A stretch of DNA of 64,000 bases from Bartonella henselae str. Houston-1 (GTDB taxonomy: Bacteria > Pseudomonadota > Alphaproteobacteria > Rhizobiales > Rhizobiaceae): the NCBI RefSeq assembly GCF_000046705.1, contig NC_005956.1:1343501-1407500 (forward strand), in the 5' to 3' direction. Positions 19,767-29,738 of the stretch are shown here, piece after piece. Position numbers and translations under genes: made by a program. A model generated the notes under the pieces. The model had not been told where the DNA came from. It was given only the letters and a program-made list of their open reading frames with translations, and searched no databases. Every line of letters begins with the position of its first letter. The stretch's first letter is position 1.

Positions 19767-21398
19767 TTATTTTTCAATGGCACTATAAAAAATACGTGGG
19801 GCACTATTCCAAACCCACTTTTTGACATCAGTTGTCATAGCGATAATATTATATGTCTGATAAATAAAAGCATAGGGTCCTTTTTGCATAAATTCACGCT
19901 GCAAATCCGCATAGATTTGTGCCCGTTTTTGTGAATCCTTTTCAAACAACGCATCTTCAACCTTTTGATTCATATTTTGATCAAAATACCCATGGCACCA
20001 ACTAGGATAGCCCGTATTTTTAGCCTCAAACCGATTATCAGGGTTGTAAATAAGGCGTGAAGCCATTGTATAAGGATCCGCAGAATCGTTATTCCATCCC
20101 ATAAAAATGGTATCAAAGCTACGTGCATAAAGTTTTGAGAACAACTGCGTTCCTACAAAATTTTCAATTTTAAAGTGCACTCCTATCTTTTTTGCATTGT
20201 CTTGTATAGACTGAGCCATAGGCAAAGCAAAAGGATAAGGAGACTTCCCTGCAAAAATATTAGCCTCAAAACCATTTGGATAACCTGCTTCTGTTAAAAG
20301 CTGTTTAGCTTTTTGAAGATCAAGTTTAAAGGGTTGCCCTTCTTTTTCATCCAAAGCCCCAAGATTCCCAATGGGAATAAAGCTTGCACGTGGAATACCA
20401 ACATCTTTCAGAAGGGTTTTTCCAAGACCTTCATAATCAATAAGATAGCGCATTGCCAAACGCACTTTTTCATTAGCAAAAATTGGGTTTGTCGTATTAA
20501 ATCCCCACATGATTACGGAGGGTGTCAATCTTTTTTCAATCTTAATATCTGTTGTTGCTTGGAGATCTGCAATATCTTCTGGCATCAAATTACGTGCAAC
20601 ATCAATATCGTGTTTTTGCAATAATAAACGCTGCGTTCCTGGTTCTGCAACATGGCGAATTAAAATCTTCTTCAATTTGGGTGCCGCTCCCCAATAATTG
20701 GAACTTGCACGCAAAAAAATCGCTTCCCCAGAACGCCAACTACTTAATTGATAAGGACCAACACAAGCAGCGTGACTTGCCAAATAGCGATCCCCCATAT
20801 CACCATCTTGTTCGTGTTTCATAATTGTCTCACGATCAAGCAAGGCAGCAACACGACCAGTAACAATATGACCCAGAATGATCTCTGCTGGATAAAGCTT
20901 GTCAAATTTCATCACAACGGTTTTCTCATCTGGTGCTTGAAGAGTAGAATCAATATTTTGTTCTGTAATTCCATATTCGTTAAATATTGCCGCTGCAGAC
21001 AACTTTAATTTGACAACCCGCTTCATGCCCCAAACAAGATCATGGGCATCAGCAGGCCGACCATCATTAAACTTCAAACCATCGCGCAAATGAAAAGTAA
21101 TTACTGTACCTTGTCCATCATTTGAAACATCCCAACTCTTTGCTAAAGAAGGAACTATTTTAGCTGGATCGTCTGTAGCGGAATCGATTAAATTATCACA
21201 AATATTGGTAATAACTTCATTTCCATAACGTTCGTTGATCTGTGCAGGATCAAAGGTCTCGATTGAATCGAGATTCAAAGCCATCACGAGAGTATCTGCA
21301 GGTGTTTTTGCTGAAACTTGTTGCACAAACATCCCCATTGCAATAATAGCAGAAACAAAAGATTTTCTCCCTTTTAATATCTTTCTTTTCAAGTTCAT
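19767..21398 (-). CDS. Periplasmic substrate-binding protein, SBP_bac_5 family, third copy
   Basis: The intact 543-residue paralogue begins MNLKRKILKGRKSFVSAIIA with a signal peptide ending near VSAKT. It has the family landmarks RDGLKFNDGRPADAHDLVWGMKR, GPYQLSSWRSGEAIFLRASS, PRASFIPIGNLGALDEKEG and a C-terminal FIYQTYNIIAMT. It is an orphan binding protein, since no permease or ATPase genes adjoin it; it may feed the transporter encoded at 8692-12368. It lies between a decayed xseA fragment and intact xseA, which implies arrival by local duplication. A paralogue with a different ligand range is an inference consistent with its retention. Confidence 0.9.
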   Translation of the reverse strand: MNLKRKILKGRKSFVSAIIAMGMFVQQVSAKTPADTLVMALNLDSIETFDPAQINERYGNEVITNICDNLIDSATDDPAKIVPSLAKSWDVSNDGQGTVITFHLRDGLKFNDGRPADAHDLVWGMKRVVKLKLSAAAIFNEYGITEQNIDSTLQAPDEKTVVMKFDKLYPAEIILGHIVTGRVAALLDRETIMKHEQDGDMGDRYLASHAACVGPYQLSSWRSGEAIFLRASSNYWGAAPKLKKILIRHVAEPGTQRLLLQKHDIDVARNLMPEDIADLQATTDIKIEKRLTPSVIMWGFNTTNPIFANEKVRLAMRYLIDYEGLGKTLLKDVGIPRASFIPIGNLGALDEKEGQPFKLDLQKAKQLLTEAGYPNGFEANIFAGKSPYPFALPMAQSIQDNAKKIGVHFKIENFVGTQLFSKLYARSFDTIFMGWNNDSADPYTMASRLIYNPDNRFEAKNTGYPSWCHGYFDQNMNQKVEDALFEKDSQKRAQIYADLQREFMQKGPYAFIYQTYNIIAMTTDVKKWVWNSAPRIFYSAIEK

Positions 21399-21511
21399 AG
21401 ATTTTTCCTTTTAAAGTTTATTATATAAATTCCCCCATAAATCAGTAGATCAGGTTTGAAAACATACCTCTCAGAGATAACATATCAAAACATTAAAGAA
21501 CAATAACATCT

Positions 21512-22066
21512 CACCCCCTAAACCCGTATAGGCTAAACAAAAATATGCGACGAAAAACGATCTAAGGTACGATGAATGATACCCACACAAATAACCGTCA
21601 CCACTGAGGATATCACAACGACTATAATTCTAGAACATATTAGGCAAAGAAGTCTTCTTTGTCTCATCAAACAAGACTTCTTCTTGCGATTTTTGAGAAA
21701 AATCATCAAAGCACCAACTCAGGTTGATTCAAAAACCTCAATAACAATTTGATATTTTGATGATTCTAGATAAGTGTAGCTGCTAACAATGGCCATGTTC
21801 ACCCTTCTTCAGAGGAAAATTCGAGCTTTTCCATGAACCAGTACTAAAGAAGAACTCTCCCCAACCACACTTCATCATCTTTTAAGGAAAGATGGAATAA
21901 TTTGAAGCATAAACTCCACAGTAACCTGATATTCTCCCACGTACCTGCATATAACCAAATTTTTCTTCAACAACACACTTTAAAGCCCCACGCTCTTTCA
22001 GAAACACTAAATTCTGCTCTACCTATTGCGCCTGTTTTCTCAATAAACAAACTTATTATTTTTTAT
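21512..22066 (-). pseudogene. Decayed 5' fragment of a duplicated xseA
   Basis: The stretch aligns base by base with the first ~190 codons of xseA (18961-19528). Shared segments include AACCCGTA-AGGC at 21521, the CGAAAAACGATC segment near 21550, GTCACAACGACTATAATT-TAG near 21610, ACAATTTGATATTTTGATGA near 21745 and CCAAATTTTTCTTCAACAAC near 21955. Many substitutions and indels destroy the frame. The similarity continues past the xseA start into upstream DNA. Confidence 0.8.
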
Positions 22067-22250
22067 CATCTCTTCATATAGATTGAAATATGCAATCTTA
22101 ATGTATATATTACGTATTCTATAAAGATGGATAACCTCTCTCTAAAATAAGATATCTTGAAATTCCATTCTATACACAACATATTAATTTATATGAAACC
22201 TTCGACGTACTGAAAAAGTTTTACTATCATGCAAAATGTCGAAATGTTCT
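22067..22250 (-). repeat. Duplicated region upstream of xseA
   Basis: This non-coding piece matches the region just upstream of intact xseA (19530-19725). Landmarks are CTCTCTAAAA, CTATACACAA-ATATTAA and CCTTCGACGTA-TG, in the same order. It shows the duplication included the xseA promoter region. Confidence 0.7.
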
Positions 22251-22314
22251 AAATATCTTCCTGCATATTCTTGTCCAACAAAAGAATATCCCTAAATTTC
22301 ATGAAAGGAATACT

Positions 22315-22437
22315 ATGAAAATATTACGTAAAATGCCAACAGAACACGAACGCGTTTCAGAAACCAGCACAGATGTTACACCAGTATTGCAAGGCGGTAA
22401 ACTTGAAAGGAAAGTAAAGAAAAAGGAAAATAAATAG
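22315..22437 (+). CDS. Small basic ORF, hypothetical
   Basis: A 40-codon frame (starts MKILRKMPTEHERV, ends KKKENK) follows AAAGGA placed 6 bases before the ATG. It is charged, ends in a Lys-rich tail and has no membrane segment. I do not recognise it. It sits just outside the decayed xseA copy and points toward the next gene, 71 bases away. The ribosome site and open frame support it; the shortness does not. Confidence 0.4.
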   Translation: MKILRKMPTEHERVSETSTDVTPVLQGGKLERKVKKKENK

Positions 22438-22508
22438 AAAGCTTTCCTTCTTGCTTCCTTTATAACAATTATACTGCTAAAATGTAATATATTCGAAAGT
22501 ATATTATA

Positions 22509-22790
22509 ATGAAAAAAAGGGAAAAGTTGTCCAATTCTTTTCATTCATTTCTTGGAGGAACATTAGGATATGTATTTCTAAAATTACTCCTTCTTTCACT
22601 CCTTGTTGGTATCGTGTTAAAACTTCTTGGTTGGACACCTCTTGGTCTTGTGCAAAAGATAATAGAATTTTTTAAATTTTTATGGGCAACAGGATTTACA
22701 ACTTTTTCCAACTTCTTCCATATGGTTGTAATGGGAGCAATCGTTGTTGTCCCTACTTTTCTTTTTCTACGTATTTTCCGCAAAAAATAA
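22509..22790 (+). CDS. Small two-helix membrane protein, DUF6460-like
   Basis: The 93 residues contain two membrane segments (about 20-42, FLKLLLLSLLVGIVLKLLGW, and 69-90, VVMGAIVVVPTFLFLRIF) and a short amphipathic part between them. The pattern FLGGTLGYVFLKLLLLSLLVG...LGWTPLGL and the closing VVVPTFLFLRI resemble the rhizobial DUF6460 family as I remember it. No function is known. It is convergent with the downstream TIGR02186 gene. Confidence 0.65.
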   Translation: MKKREKLSNSFHSFLGGTLGYVFLKLLLLSLLVGIVLKLLGWTPLGLVQKIIEFFKFLWATGFTTFSNFFHMVVMGAIVVVPTFLFLRIFRKK

Positions 22791-22812
22791 AAACTATAGA
22801 GTTTTTCTCTCA

Positions 22813-23622
22813 CTAATCTTTTCGAAAAACAAAACGGCATAACAAGCCTGTACTAACAGCCACAATCACTGCAATAATACCATAGAAAAAGCTATATTTG
22901 TGCGCTGCATGAAAAATTGTATAAGCAATATGGGCTTTAACGATTTCAAGAGTTGTGGTTGTACTATCAATAAACTGCCCATCGCGAAAAAGATAAGCAC
23001 GAACCCGATAATGTCCAACAGGCGTATTTGCCGGCAAACGAAAATGTGCTGTAAAAAGTGCACCAGAGCCAAAACGAACGCCGCCTATCTCCTCATGATA
23101 AAGATTTTTAGCTTTTTGTAACCTTATAAGTTCATCACGAAAGATTTGCACTTTTTTTTGATCTTGTTCATCCGTTTGCAGCAACAAATAAGATAATCCC
23201 AACCCTAAGCGTTTATAACCTTCACTATTTGTAATATCATCAATCTCACGCGTTGTGACCATAGAATAAAAGAGAGGAACATTTTTAAAAATCAAGGAGT
23301 CTGCATTAATCCAAACACCAGCATTACGTTTCTTTTCCCGCATAACCATTGGCCGAGTTTGTCCCTCCAAGCTCACAACAATATCATAACGGTTCTGTCG
23401 AGAATATAAAGGATCGATATTTTCCAAAACACCAGCAATATAAAGATCACGACCATCAAAATGTGCATCAACCGTAATTTTATTCGTTGTTACGATAATT
23501 TGGATAGTTTCGTGATCAACTTGCTCAATGAATGCAGCTTTTGCGCCAACATGTGACCACGTAGAAAAAGAGACGACACAAAAGCAGCTTGCAATGATGC
23601 ATAAAGAAAATAATCTACCCAT
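22813..23622 (-). CDS. TIGR02186-like exported membrane protein
   Basis: The 269-residue protein has an N-terminal signal (LCIIASCFCVVSFSTWSHVGAK), a large periplasmic beta-rich domain (VDAHFDGRDLYIAGVLEN, RFGSGALFTAHFRLPANTPVGHYRVRAYLFRDGQFID) and one C-terminal membrane helix (FFYGIIAVIVAVSTGLLCRFVF). This architecture and its position just after a TauE/SafE gene, with 2 bases between, match the TIGR02186 family, a frequent partner of such exporters. A role in anion or sulfur-compound export is inference from that pairing. Confidence 0.75.
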   Translation of the reverse strand: MGRLFSLCIIASCFCVVSFSTWSHVGAKAAFIEQVDHETIQIIVTTNKITVDAHFDGRDLYIAGVLENIDPLYSRQNRYDIVVSLEGQTRPMVMREKKRNAGVWINADSLIFKNVPLFYSMVTTREIDDITNSEGYKRLGLGLSYLLLQTDEQDQKKVQIFRDELIRLQKAKNLYHEEIGGVRFGSGALFTAHFRLPANTPVGHYRVRAYLFRDGQFIDSTTTTLEIVKAHIAYTIFHAAHKYSFFYGIIAVIVAVSTGLLCRFVFRKD

Positions 23623-23624
23623 TT

Positions 23625-24545
23625 TTATCTCATCACAATATCCAGAGAGAAAAGATTATCAGGGCGTATAAATAACTGGAAAGCAAGACGCATACATACA
23701 ATCAACACCAAACATGCGAGCGCCAAGCGTAATTGTTCAGCCTTTAATTTTCTTCCAGCCCGTGTTCCATATTGCGCACCAATACTTCCCCCAAGCATCA
23801 GTAAAAAAGCCAAAACAATATCCACTGACTGATTAGTCACACTTTGCAAAACTGTAGTAAAAGAAGATACAAATGTAATCTGGAAAAGTGAAGTCCCAAT
23901 CACCACACTAGTTGGAACGCGCAAAAGGTAAATCAATGCTGGTATCATGAAGAATCCGCCACCGATTCCCATAACAGAAGACAACAATCCAACAATGAGA
24001 CCAATCCCTAAAACTGGAATAATGCTGATATAGATCATTGATGTCCGAAAACGCATTTTTAACGGCAACCGATGGATCCAATTATGCCGACCAATAAGAC
24101 GAGTATTGACTTTTTGAGCTTTACGTTGACGCAGCATATCGCGCCAACTCTCAATAATCATCAAACTTCCCACACTTCCAAGAAGAAGCACATAGAGAAA
24201 TGAAATCATTAAGTCTAATTGTCCCAATTTTTTCAGAACAGAAAAAATCTGAATCCCGACTAAAGAGCCAACCCCCCCCCCAATCGCTAAAAGAATACCA
24301 AGTTTGATATCAAGAGTGCGTCTTCTAAAATGTGTAATCGCTCCTGTCACAGAGGAAGCAATCATCTGATTAGCCCCTGTTCCAACAGCAATAGCAGGAG
24401 GAATATTATAGAAAATCAATAAAGGCGTAATGAGAAAACCACCACCAATGCCAAAAAGACCTGAAAAAAAACCAGCAACGACCCCCATGCCAATCAAGAT
24501 TAGCATGTTGAGAGACATTTCAGCAATTGGTAAATAAATACTCAC
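23625..24545 (-). CDS. TauE/SafE-family anion exporter
   Basis: The 306 residues are almost all membrane helices. The two family repeats begin GMGVVAGFFSGLFGIGGGFLITPLL and GLIVGLLSSVMGIGGGFFMIPALIYLL, each with the G-x-G-G-G motif of the sulfite/organosulfonate exporters. The first gene of a two-gene operon, it sits 2 bases before the TIGR02186-like gene. The substrate cannot be told. Confidence 0.88.
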   Translation of the reverse strand: MSIYLPIAEMSLNMLILIGMGVVAGFFSGLFGIGGGFLITPLLIFYNIPPAIAVGTGANQMIASSVTGAITHFRRRTLDIKLGILLAIGGGVGSLVGIQIFSVLKKLGQLDLMISFLYVLLLGSVGSLMIIESWRDMLRQRKAQKVNTRLIGRHNWIHRLPLKMRFRTSMIYISIIPVLGIGLIVGLLSSVMGIGGGFFMIPALIYLLRVPTSVVIGTSLFQITFVSSFTTVLQSVTNQSVDIVLAFLLMLGGSIGAQYGTRAGRKLKAEQLRLALACLVLIVCMRLAFQLFIRPDNLFSLDIVMR

Positions 24546-24716
24546 TTACAGAACCTTCAAGATAATTTGAATTTTTTAGATAATTCGAGAGCTCCTCTCC
24601 AATAAGCCTCTTCTACAACAGTTATTGTCACGTATTTAAAAGGATAATTTTAGATACCCCACATACCTTTATAAAATCACGAATGTGTAACACGTCTCAT
24701 ATCACTGTATCTAACA

Positions 24717-25532
24717 TCAAAAATCAAAAAAACGAGCTCCTCTTAAAAAGCTATAAAAACATAACGCTATCGTTGCCATAAATGCAATGATTAAAAAACA
24801 CCGAAAAATTTTTTTAAGAGAAGAATACAAAAAAAAGAAAGTTCTCTGAGGTTTCATATTTAAGGAAAGCGAGCGATCATACTCAATGCAATGACCAGAT
24901 TCTTTAACATCAGAATACCTTTTTTTTATTGTAGAATGTGTTGCGAGCTCTCCAGTTTTTTTTGAAAAAGGCTTTAGAGCATCATTTTGTAAAGAGCTTT
25001 TATTTTCGTGTTGCAACGCATTTTCAAAATTTGTTTGGCTTGCAGTTATGCTGTTTTGTTTTGAACAATTTGATATCTCTTGGAGCAGCGAGCATTCTTG
25101 CTTCCCTTCACCTTCTATATCAGCAAGCTTCTGCACAACAGAAACAAGCGATTTTGAACGGTCTATAAGCCTTGTTCCCATTGTTTTTTCTATGCTTTTC
25201 TTTTGGTTCTGCAAGCTCTGAACAAGCATTATAATCTTCTCTAAAGACTCAAAAAGCTTTTTTTCTTTTTGGCGGCGTATATAATGCTCCGCTAAAATTG
25301 CCCGACTAATATCATCCAAGTAAGATTTAAAACTTTCTTCCATGAAACTGCGCGATATCACATTATGAGGCGAATGCTTCATCTGCATTTGTGTATGAAC
25401 AGAACGTAATTTCTTAGCGATGTCGGACATTGTTACTTCAGCAGGTGTGTACGCCTTCTCCTTTTGCTCCACAACAAAAGAAGAAAGTTTATCATCCCTC
25501 ACCTGCTTTGTAATATGGCTCTTCTTATTCAC
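24717..25532 (-). CDS. Tail-anchored hypothetical protein
   Basis: I do not recognise this 271-residue protein. It is hydrophilic and charged (RRQKEKKLFESLEKIIMLVQSLQNQKKSIEKT, probable coiled coil near residues 85-115). It ends in one membrane segment (IFRCFLIIAFMATIALCFYSFL) followed by a few residues, so the bulk should face the cytoplasm. There is no signal peptide. It stands alone between TauE and the ETF operon. The codon use and uninterrupted length argue for a real gene, probably restricted to Bartonella. Confidence 0.65.
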   Translation of the reverse strand: MNKKSHITKQVRDDKLSSFVVEQKEKAYTPAEVTMSDIAKKLRSVHTQMQMKHSPHNVISRSFMEESFKSYLDDISRAILAEHYIRRQKEKKLFESLEKIIMLVQSLQNQKKSIEKTMGTRLIDRSKSLVSVVQKLADIEGEGKQECSLLQEISNCSKQNSITASQTNFENALQHENKSSLQNDALKPFSKKTGELATHSTIKKRYSDVKESGHCIEYDRSLSLNMKPQRTFFFLYSSLKKIFRCFLIIAFMATIALCFYSFLRGARFFDF

Positions 25533-25954
25533 AAAAATTACCCCTCATTGTCTTCAACAAATGCTAAGCCGCATTAATTTTTTGCAAAGAATCGTACAAA
25601 TGAGTGAAAAGTATGTTCTATTTTAGTAAATAGAGCTTTAAAAACTTTCAAAAATAATTTGAAAGAGTGATATTTAATTTTCCTGTTCTCAAAATTTGAA
25701 TTGAAAAATCATGCCCCATTTTTACTTTTTTCTCTCTTTTTACATGACATTAAAGACCTCTTGCCTCATTATAAACTAAGTATATGCAACTAAAAAAGGA
25801 TATTCTCATTTTTCTATTTGTATAACATTTAATCATTTTATACTCCTTTTCTTTCAGGTTCTTTTCACAAAATTATTTTACAAACTATGATAAACACATT
25901 CATTGAAAATAAATGCACATTGTTTTTTTACTCTTTATTCAAGGAAAAAAGGCA
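25533..25954. other. Spacer upstream of the ETF region
   Basis: About 420 AT-rich bases with no gene on either strand. It must carry the promoter of the tail-anchored gene in one direction and possibly of the ETF operon in the other. Confidence 0.4.
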
Positions 25955-26071
25955 ATGATTACAACGCAAGAAAATGCAAAATGGAGATTGGGAATAATGA
26001 AAAAAGAGTACAAGAAAACAGAGAAAGTTTATAGCATGAAAAAACCAATTATAAGTGAAGTTCAGTTTTAA
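25955..26071 (+). CDS. Small basic ORF before etfB, hypothetical
   Basis: A 38-codon frame ([15 protein letters not shown]...ISEVQF) has AAGGAAAAAAGG just upstream. It ends 62 bases before etfB and could be a leader ORF of that operon. It has no recognisable domain, so it may be chance. Confidence 0.3.
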   Translation: MITTQENAKWRLGIMKKEYKKTEKVYSMKKPIISEVQF

Positions 26072-26133
26072 ACGATTTGGCTTCTTGTTGCTCTTACTAT
26101 AAACTTGTGATCATAAAAACAAAGAGGATCATC

Positions 26134-26880
26134 ATGAAAATAATTGTCGCTGTCAAACGTGTTGTTGATTATAATATCAAAATACGCGTCAAACCGGATA
26201 GCACAGGCGTTGATCTATCCCATGTAAAAATGTCTATGAACCCTTTTGACGAAATTGCCGTAGAAGAAGCAGTCCGCCAAAAAGAATCCGGCAAAATTTC
26301 AGAAGTTGTTCTTGTTTCAATTGGACCAGAAGCAGCACAAGAAACCCTACGAACAGGACTTGCAATGGGTGCCGATCGCGCACTCCTTGTAACAACACAA
26401 GAAACACTCGAACCTTTAGCAATTGCTAAAATTCTCAAGGTCATTGTCCAGGAAGAAAAACCAGATATGGTCTTTTTAGGCAAGCAAGCCATTGATGACG
26501 AGAGCAATCAAACCGGTCAAATGTTAGCCGCCCTTCTTGGTTGGGGGCAAGCAACTTTTGCCTCAAACTTAGACATAGAAAATGGACATGCTATAGTCGT
26601 CCGCGAAGTCGATGATGGAACCCAAACCCTTTCCTTACCCCTCCCCATCGTCATGACGGCTGATTTACGATTAAATGAGCCGCGTTATACTTCTCTGCCT
26701 AATATTATGAAGGCAAAAAGAAAACCCATTGAACAAAAAGCTCTCTCTGATCTTGGCTTAGAAACACGGAAACGTTTAACGGTCTTAAGCGTAGAAGAAC
26801 CAAAACCTCGTCAATGCGGTGTTAAAGTAGCAAATGTAGCAGAGCTGGTCAGTGCGCTAAAACAAACAAATTGCATTTAA
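26134..26880 (+). CDS. etfB: Electron transfer flavoprotein beta subunit
   Basis: The start is set at ATG 26134 ([19 protein letters not shown], 248 residues), with GAGGATC upstream; an in-frame ATG at 26077 would add 19 unrelated residues. Family landmarks are [16 protein letters not shown], the nucleotide-binding [36 protein letters not shown] and [24 protein letters not shown]. With EtfA it holds FAD and AMP and passes electrons from acyl-CoA and other dehydrogenases to ETF:quinone oxidoreductase, encoded two genes downstream. Confidence 0.96.
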   Translation: MKIIVAVKRVVDYNIKIRVKPDSTGVDLSHVKMSMNPFDEIAVEEAVRQKESGKISEVVLVSIGPEAAQETLRTGLAMGADRALLVTTQETLEPLAIAKILKVIVQEEKPDMVFLGKQAIDDESNQTGQMLAALLGWGQATFASNLDIENGHAIVVREVDDGTQTLSLPLPIVMTADLRLNEPRYTSLPNIMKAKRKPIEQKALSDLGLETRKRLTVLSVEEPKPRQCGVKVANVAELVSALKQTNCI

Positions 26881-26931
26881 TATTCGATAATCAATGGATC
26901 AAATGCAACACTGCATAAAAGGGTAAAACGT

Positions 26932-27852
26932 ATGGCAATTCTTTTATTGGCCGAACATAATACAGAAGAAACGGCAAAAACGCTAAACGCTGCTCACGCA
27001 ATCAGCAACGATATCGATATTTTAGTTTGTGGAACAAATGTTCAAGAAATCGCCGAGAACAGTGCAAAACTCACTGGTGTGCGGCAAGTTCTTGTCGCTG
27101 AAGCTGATTATTTAACACATCAATTAGCTGAACCTGTAGCGGACACGATCATCAAACAAGCGAATGATTATGATGTATTCATAGCCGCCTCTAACTGCAT
27201 CGGAAAAAATGTCATGCCGCGCGTAGCAGCTCTTCTTGATGTTATGCAAATTTCAGAGATTATCGCCGTTGTTGCATCCGATACCTTCAAAAGACCAATT
27301 TATGCAGGAAATGCCATTGAAACTATACGTAGCAATGATAATAAAAAAGTTATAACAGTCCGCACTGCTTCTTTCACCCCAGCATCTTCCCAAAACAATG
27401 CTGCTCCCATTAAAACAATAACACCAGCTCTTAATCCAAACCTTTCTTCTTTCGTAAAAGCACAAACCAATAAAAGCAATCGCCCTGATCTTACTTCAGC
27501 ACGTATTATCATATCAGGCGGACGTGGTCTTGGTTCACAAGAGCAGTTTATGGCACTCCTTCTACCACTTGCAAACAAATTAGAAGCTGCTTTGGGTGCC
27601 AGCCGTGCAGCAGTTGATGCAGGTTATGCTCCCAATGATTGGCAAATTGGACAAACAGGCAAAGTTGTTTCCCCTAAGCTTTATATCGCAGTTGGCATTT
27701 CCGGTGCAATCCAACATTTAGCCGGCATAAGGGATGCACAGGTTATTGTAGCTATTAATAAAGATGCGGAAGCTCCTATCATGCAAATTGCTGACTACGC
27801 CCTTGTAGGCGATCTTCACCAAATTCTTCCTGAATTAGAGAAAGCTTTATAA
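26932..27852 (+). CDS. etfA: Electron transfer flavoprotein alpha subunit
   Basis: The 306-residue protein has the N-terminal domain (AILLLAEHN) and the C-terminal FAD domain: [61 protein letters not shown]. These are the classic EtfA signatures. It follows etfB by 51 bases and precedes the ETF:QO gene by 3 bases, so the three form one operon that feeds fatty-acid and amino-acid oxidation electrons into the quinone pool. Confidence 0.96.
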   Translation: MAILLLAEHNTEETAKTLNAAHAISNDIDILVCGTNVQEIAENSAKLTGVRQVLVAEADYLTHQLAEPVADTIIKQANDYDVFIAASNCIGKNVMPRVAALLDVMQISEIIAVVASDTFKRPIYAGNAIETIRSNDNKKVITVRTASFTPASSQNNAAPIKTITPALNPNLSSFVKAQTNKSNRPDLTSARIIISGGRGLGSQEQFMALLLPLANKLEAALGASRAAVDAGYAPNDWQIGQTGKVVSPKLYIAVGISGAIQHLAGIRDAQVIVAINKDAEAPIMQIADYALVGDLHQILPELEKAL

Positions 27853-27855
27853 ACC

Positions 27856-29514
27856 ATGAATGCACCTATGCATCAACGCGAAAGCATGGAATTTGACATA
27901 GTAATTGTGGGAGCCGGCCCTGCAGGACTTTCCGCTGCAATTCGTCTGAAACAAATTAATCCAGAACTTTCTGTCACAATCGTTGAAAAAGGCACTGAAG
28001 TTGGTGCACATATTCTCTCTGGTGCAGTTGTTGATCCTATCGGTATTGATACACTCTTGCCAGAATGGAGAAAGGAACAGAATCATCCTTTCAAGACACC
28101 GGTCACCAGTGATCAGTTTTTTTTTCTAAAGCCCAAACATGCTACATTATTTCCCAATGTTTTTAATCCAAAAATCTTATCAAATAACGGATGCTATATC
28201 GTTTCGCTCGGGAGTGTCTGTCGCTGGCTAAGCAAAAAAGCCGAAGCGCTCGGTGTTGAAATCTATCCTGGTTTTTCCATATCGGAAACCATAGAAAACG
28301 ATAACGGAGCCATCATTGGAGTCCTCACAGGTGATGTAGGCTTAAACAAAGATGGAACTCCTGGAAAAAATTATACGCCTGGTATGGCGTTATTAGCAAA
28401 ATATACGCTGATTGCGGAAGGAGCGTGTGGCTCCATCGCAAAACAACTGATACAAAAATTTGATCTTAGCAAAAACCGTGAACCACAAAAGTTTGGTCTC
28501 GGTCTCAAAGAGCTTTGGGAAGTTGATCCCAAAAAACATAAGCTTGGTTTAGTTCAACATTTTGCCGGTTGGCCCTTAGATAATAATACTAGTGGTGGTG
28601 GTTTTCTTTATCACCAAGAAAACAATCTGATCTCTGTTGGTTTTGTTGTACATTTAGATTATAAAAATCCTTACCTTTCTCCCTTTGAAGAGTTTCAACG
28701 TTTTAAAACACATCCCAAACTCTATGAAATCTTCAAAGGAGCAAAACGCCTTTCCTATGGTGCACGTGTTATCAGCGAAGGTGGTTGGCAATCTGTTCCA
28801 AAACTGACCTTTCCTGGCGGAGCACTTATTGGCTGTTCGGCTGGTTTGGTCAATGTCCCTCGGATCAAAGGATCACACAATGCCATCTTATCTGGCATAT
28901 TGGCAGCCGATAAAATTGTAGCAGCTCTTGCGCAAGGTCGCGCCCATGATGAAGTCAAAGAAATCGAAGAAGACTGGCGCAAAGGTCCTATTGGCAAGGA
29001 TCTTTATAAAGCACGAAATGTCAAACCTCTCTGGGCAAAGTACGGCACAAAATACGGGATTAAGCTCGCCGGCTTTGATATGTGGTGGCAACAATTATTT
29101 GGATTTTCCTTATTTAAGACACTCTCACATGGAAAAGCAGATTACGCATGTCTTGAGCCAGCGGAAAATTTTCAACCCATTGCTTACCCAAAACCAGATG
29201 GTATGGTAACTTTTGACCGCCTTTCCAGTGTTGCGCTTTCTCATACACACCATGAAGAAAACCAACCTTGCCATTTAAAAATAGCCTCATTAGAAAAACA
29301 AAAAAATTCTGAATATGCAATCTATGGAGGTCCTTCCACCCGCTATTGCCCTGCTGCTGTTTACGAATGGTCAGAGTATAAGGATCACAAAACTTATATG
29401 ATCAACGCTTCAAACTGCATACATTGCAAAACCTGTGACATCAAAGATCCCAATCAAAATATTAATTGGACCTGTCCACAAGGCAATGAGGGACCACTTT
29501 ATCTCAATATGTAA
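27856..29514 (+). CDS. Electron-transfer flavoprotein:ubiquinone oxidoreductase
   Basis: The 552 residues match full-length ETF:QO. There is an N-terminal FAD motif (IVIVGAGPAGLSAAIRLKQ), the HILSGAVVDPIGIDTLLPEW region, a membrane-association and quinone region (GFGLGLKELWEVDP-type, FLYHQENNLISVGFVVHLDY), and a C-terminal 4Fe-4S domain. The cluster Cys pattern is CPAAVYEW, then NCIHCKTCDIKDP and WTCPQG. It oxidises reduced ETF and reduces ubiquinone at the inner membrane. Confidence 0.95.
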   Translation: MNAPMHQRESMEFDIVIVGAGPAGLSAAIRLKQINPELSVTIVEKGTEVGAHILSGAVVDPIGIDTLLPEWRKEQNHPFKTPVTSDQFFFLKPKHATLFPNVFNPKILSNNGCYIVSLGSVCRWLSKKAEALGVEIYPGFSISETIENDNGAIIGVLTGDVGLNKDGTPGKNYTPGMALLAKYTLIAEGACGSIAKQLIQKFDLSKNREPQKFGLGLKELWEVDPKKHKLGLVQHFAGWPLDNNTSGGGFLYHQENNLISVGFVVHLDYKNPYLSPFEEFQRFKTHPKLYEIFKGAKRLSYGARVISEGGWQSVPKLTFPGGALIGCSAGLVNVPRIKGSHNAILSGILAADKIVAALAQGRAHDEVKEIEEDWRKGPIGKDLYKARNVKPLWAKYGTKYGIKLAGFDMWWQQLFGFSLFKTLSHGKADYACLEPAENFQPIAYPKPDGMVTFDRLSSVALSHTHHEENQPCHLKIASLEKQKNSEYAIYGGPSTRYCPAAVYEWSEYKDHKTYMINASNCIHCKTCDIKDPNQNINWTCPQGNEGPLYLNM

Positions 29515-29738
29515 ATATTGTTCCTCTCTCTCAAATGAGAATCCCACTCAATATCTTTAATATACGCGTTTTTTCATGGATATGATGATATACAAAAAAT
29601 CCCCCTGCATCTATCATTTATTCTCTTTATGACCAAAATTTACCCTCTTATCGCCCTTCTAAGCTTCACGATTTATGTCCACATATCTTATCTCAGTGTA
29701 TTTGCTTGTTTTGCATCCTCATAGTCTCTCTCAAACCT

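Noticed and set aside
26077..26133. N-terminal extension of etfB by 19 residues
   Set aside because: The extension is unrelated to the family, and a good ribosome site precedes the internal ATG at 26134.
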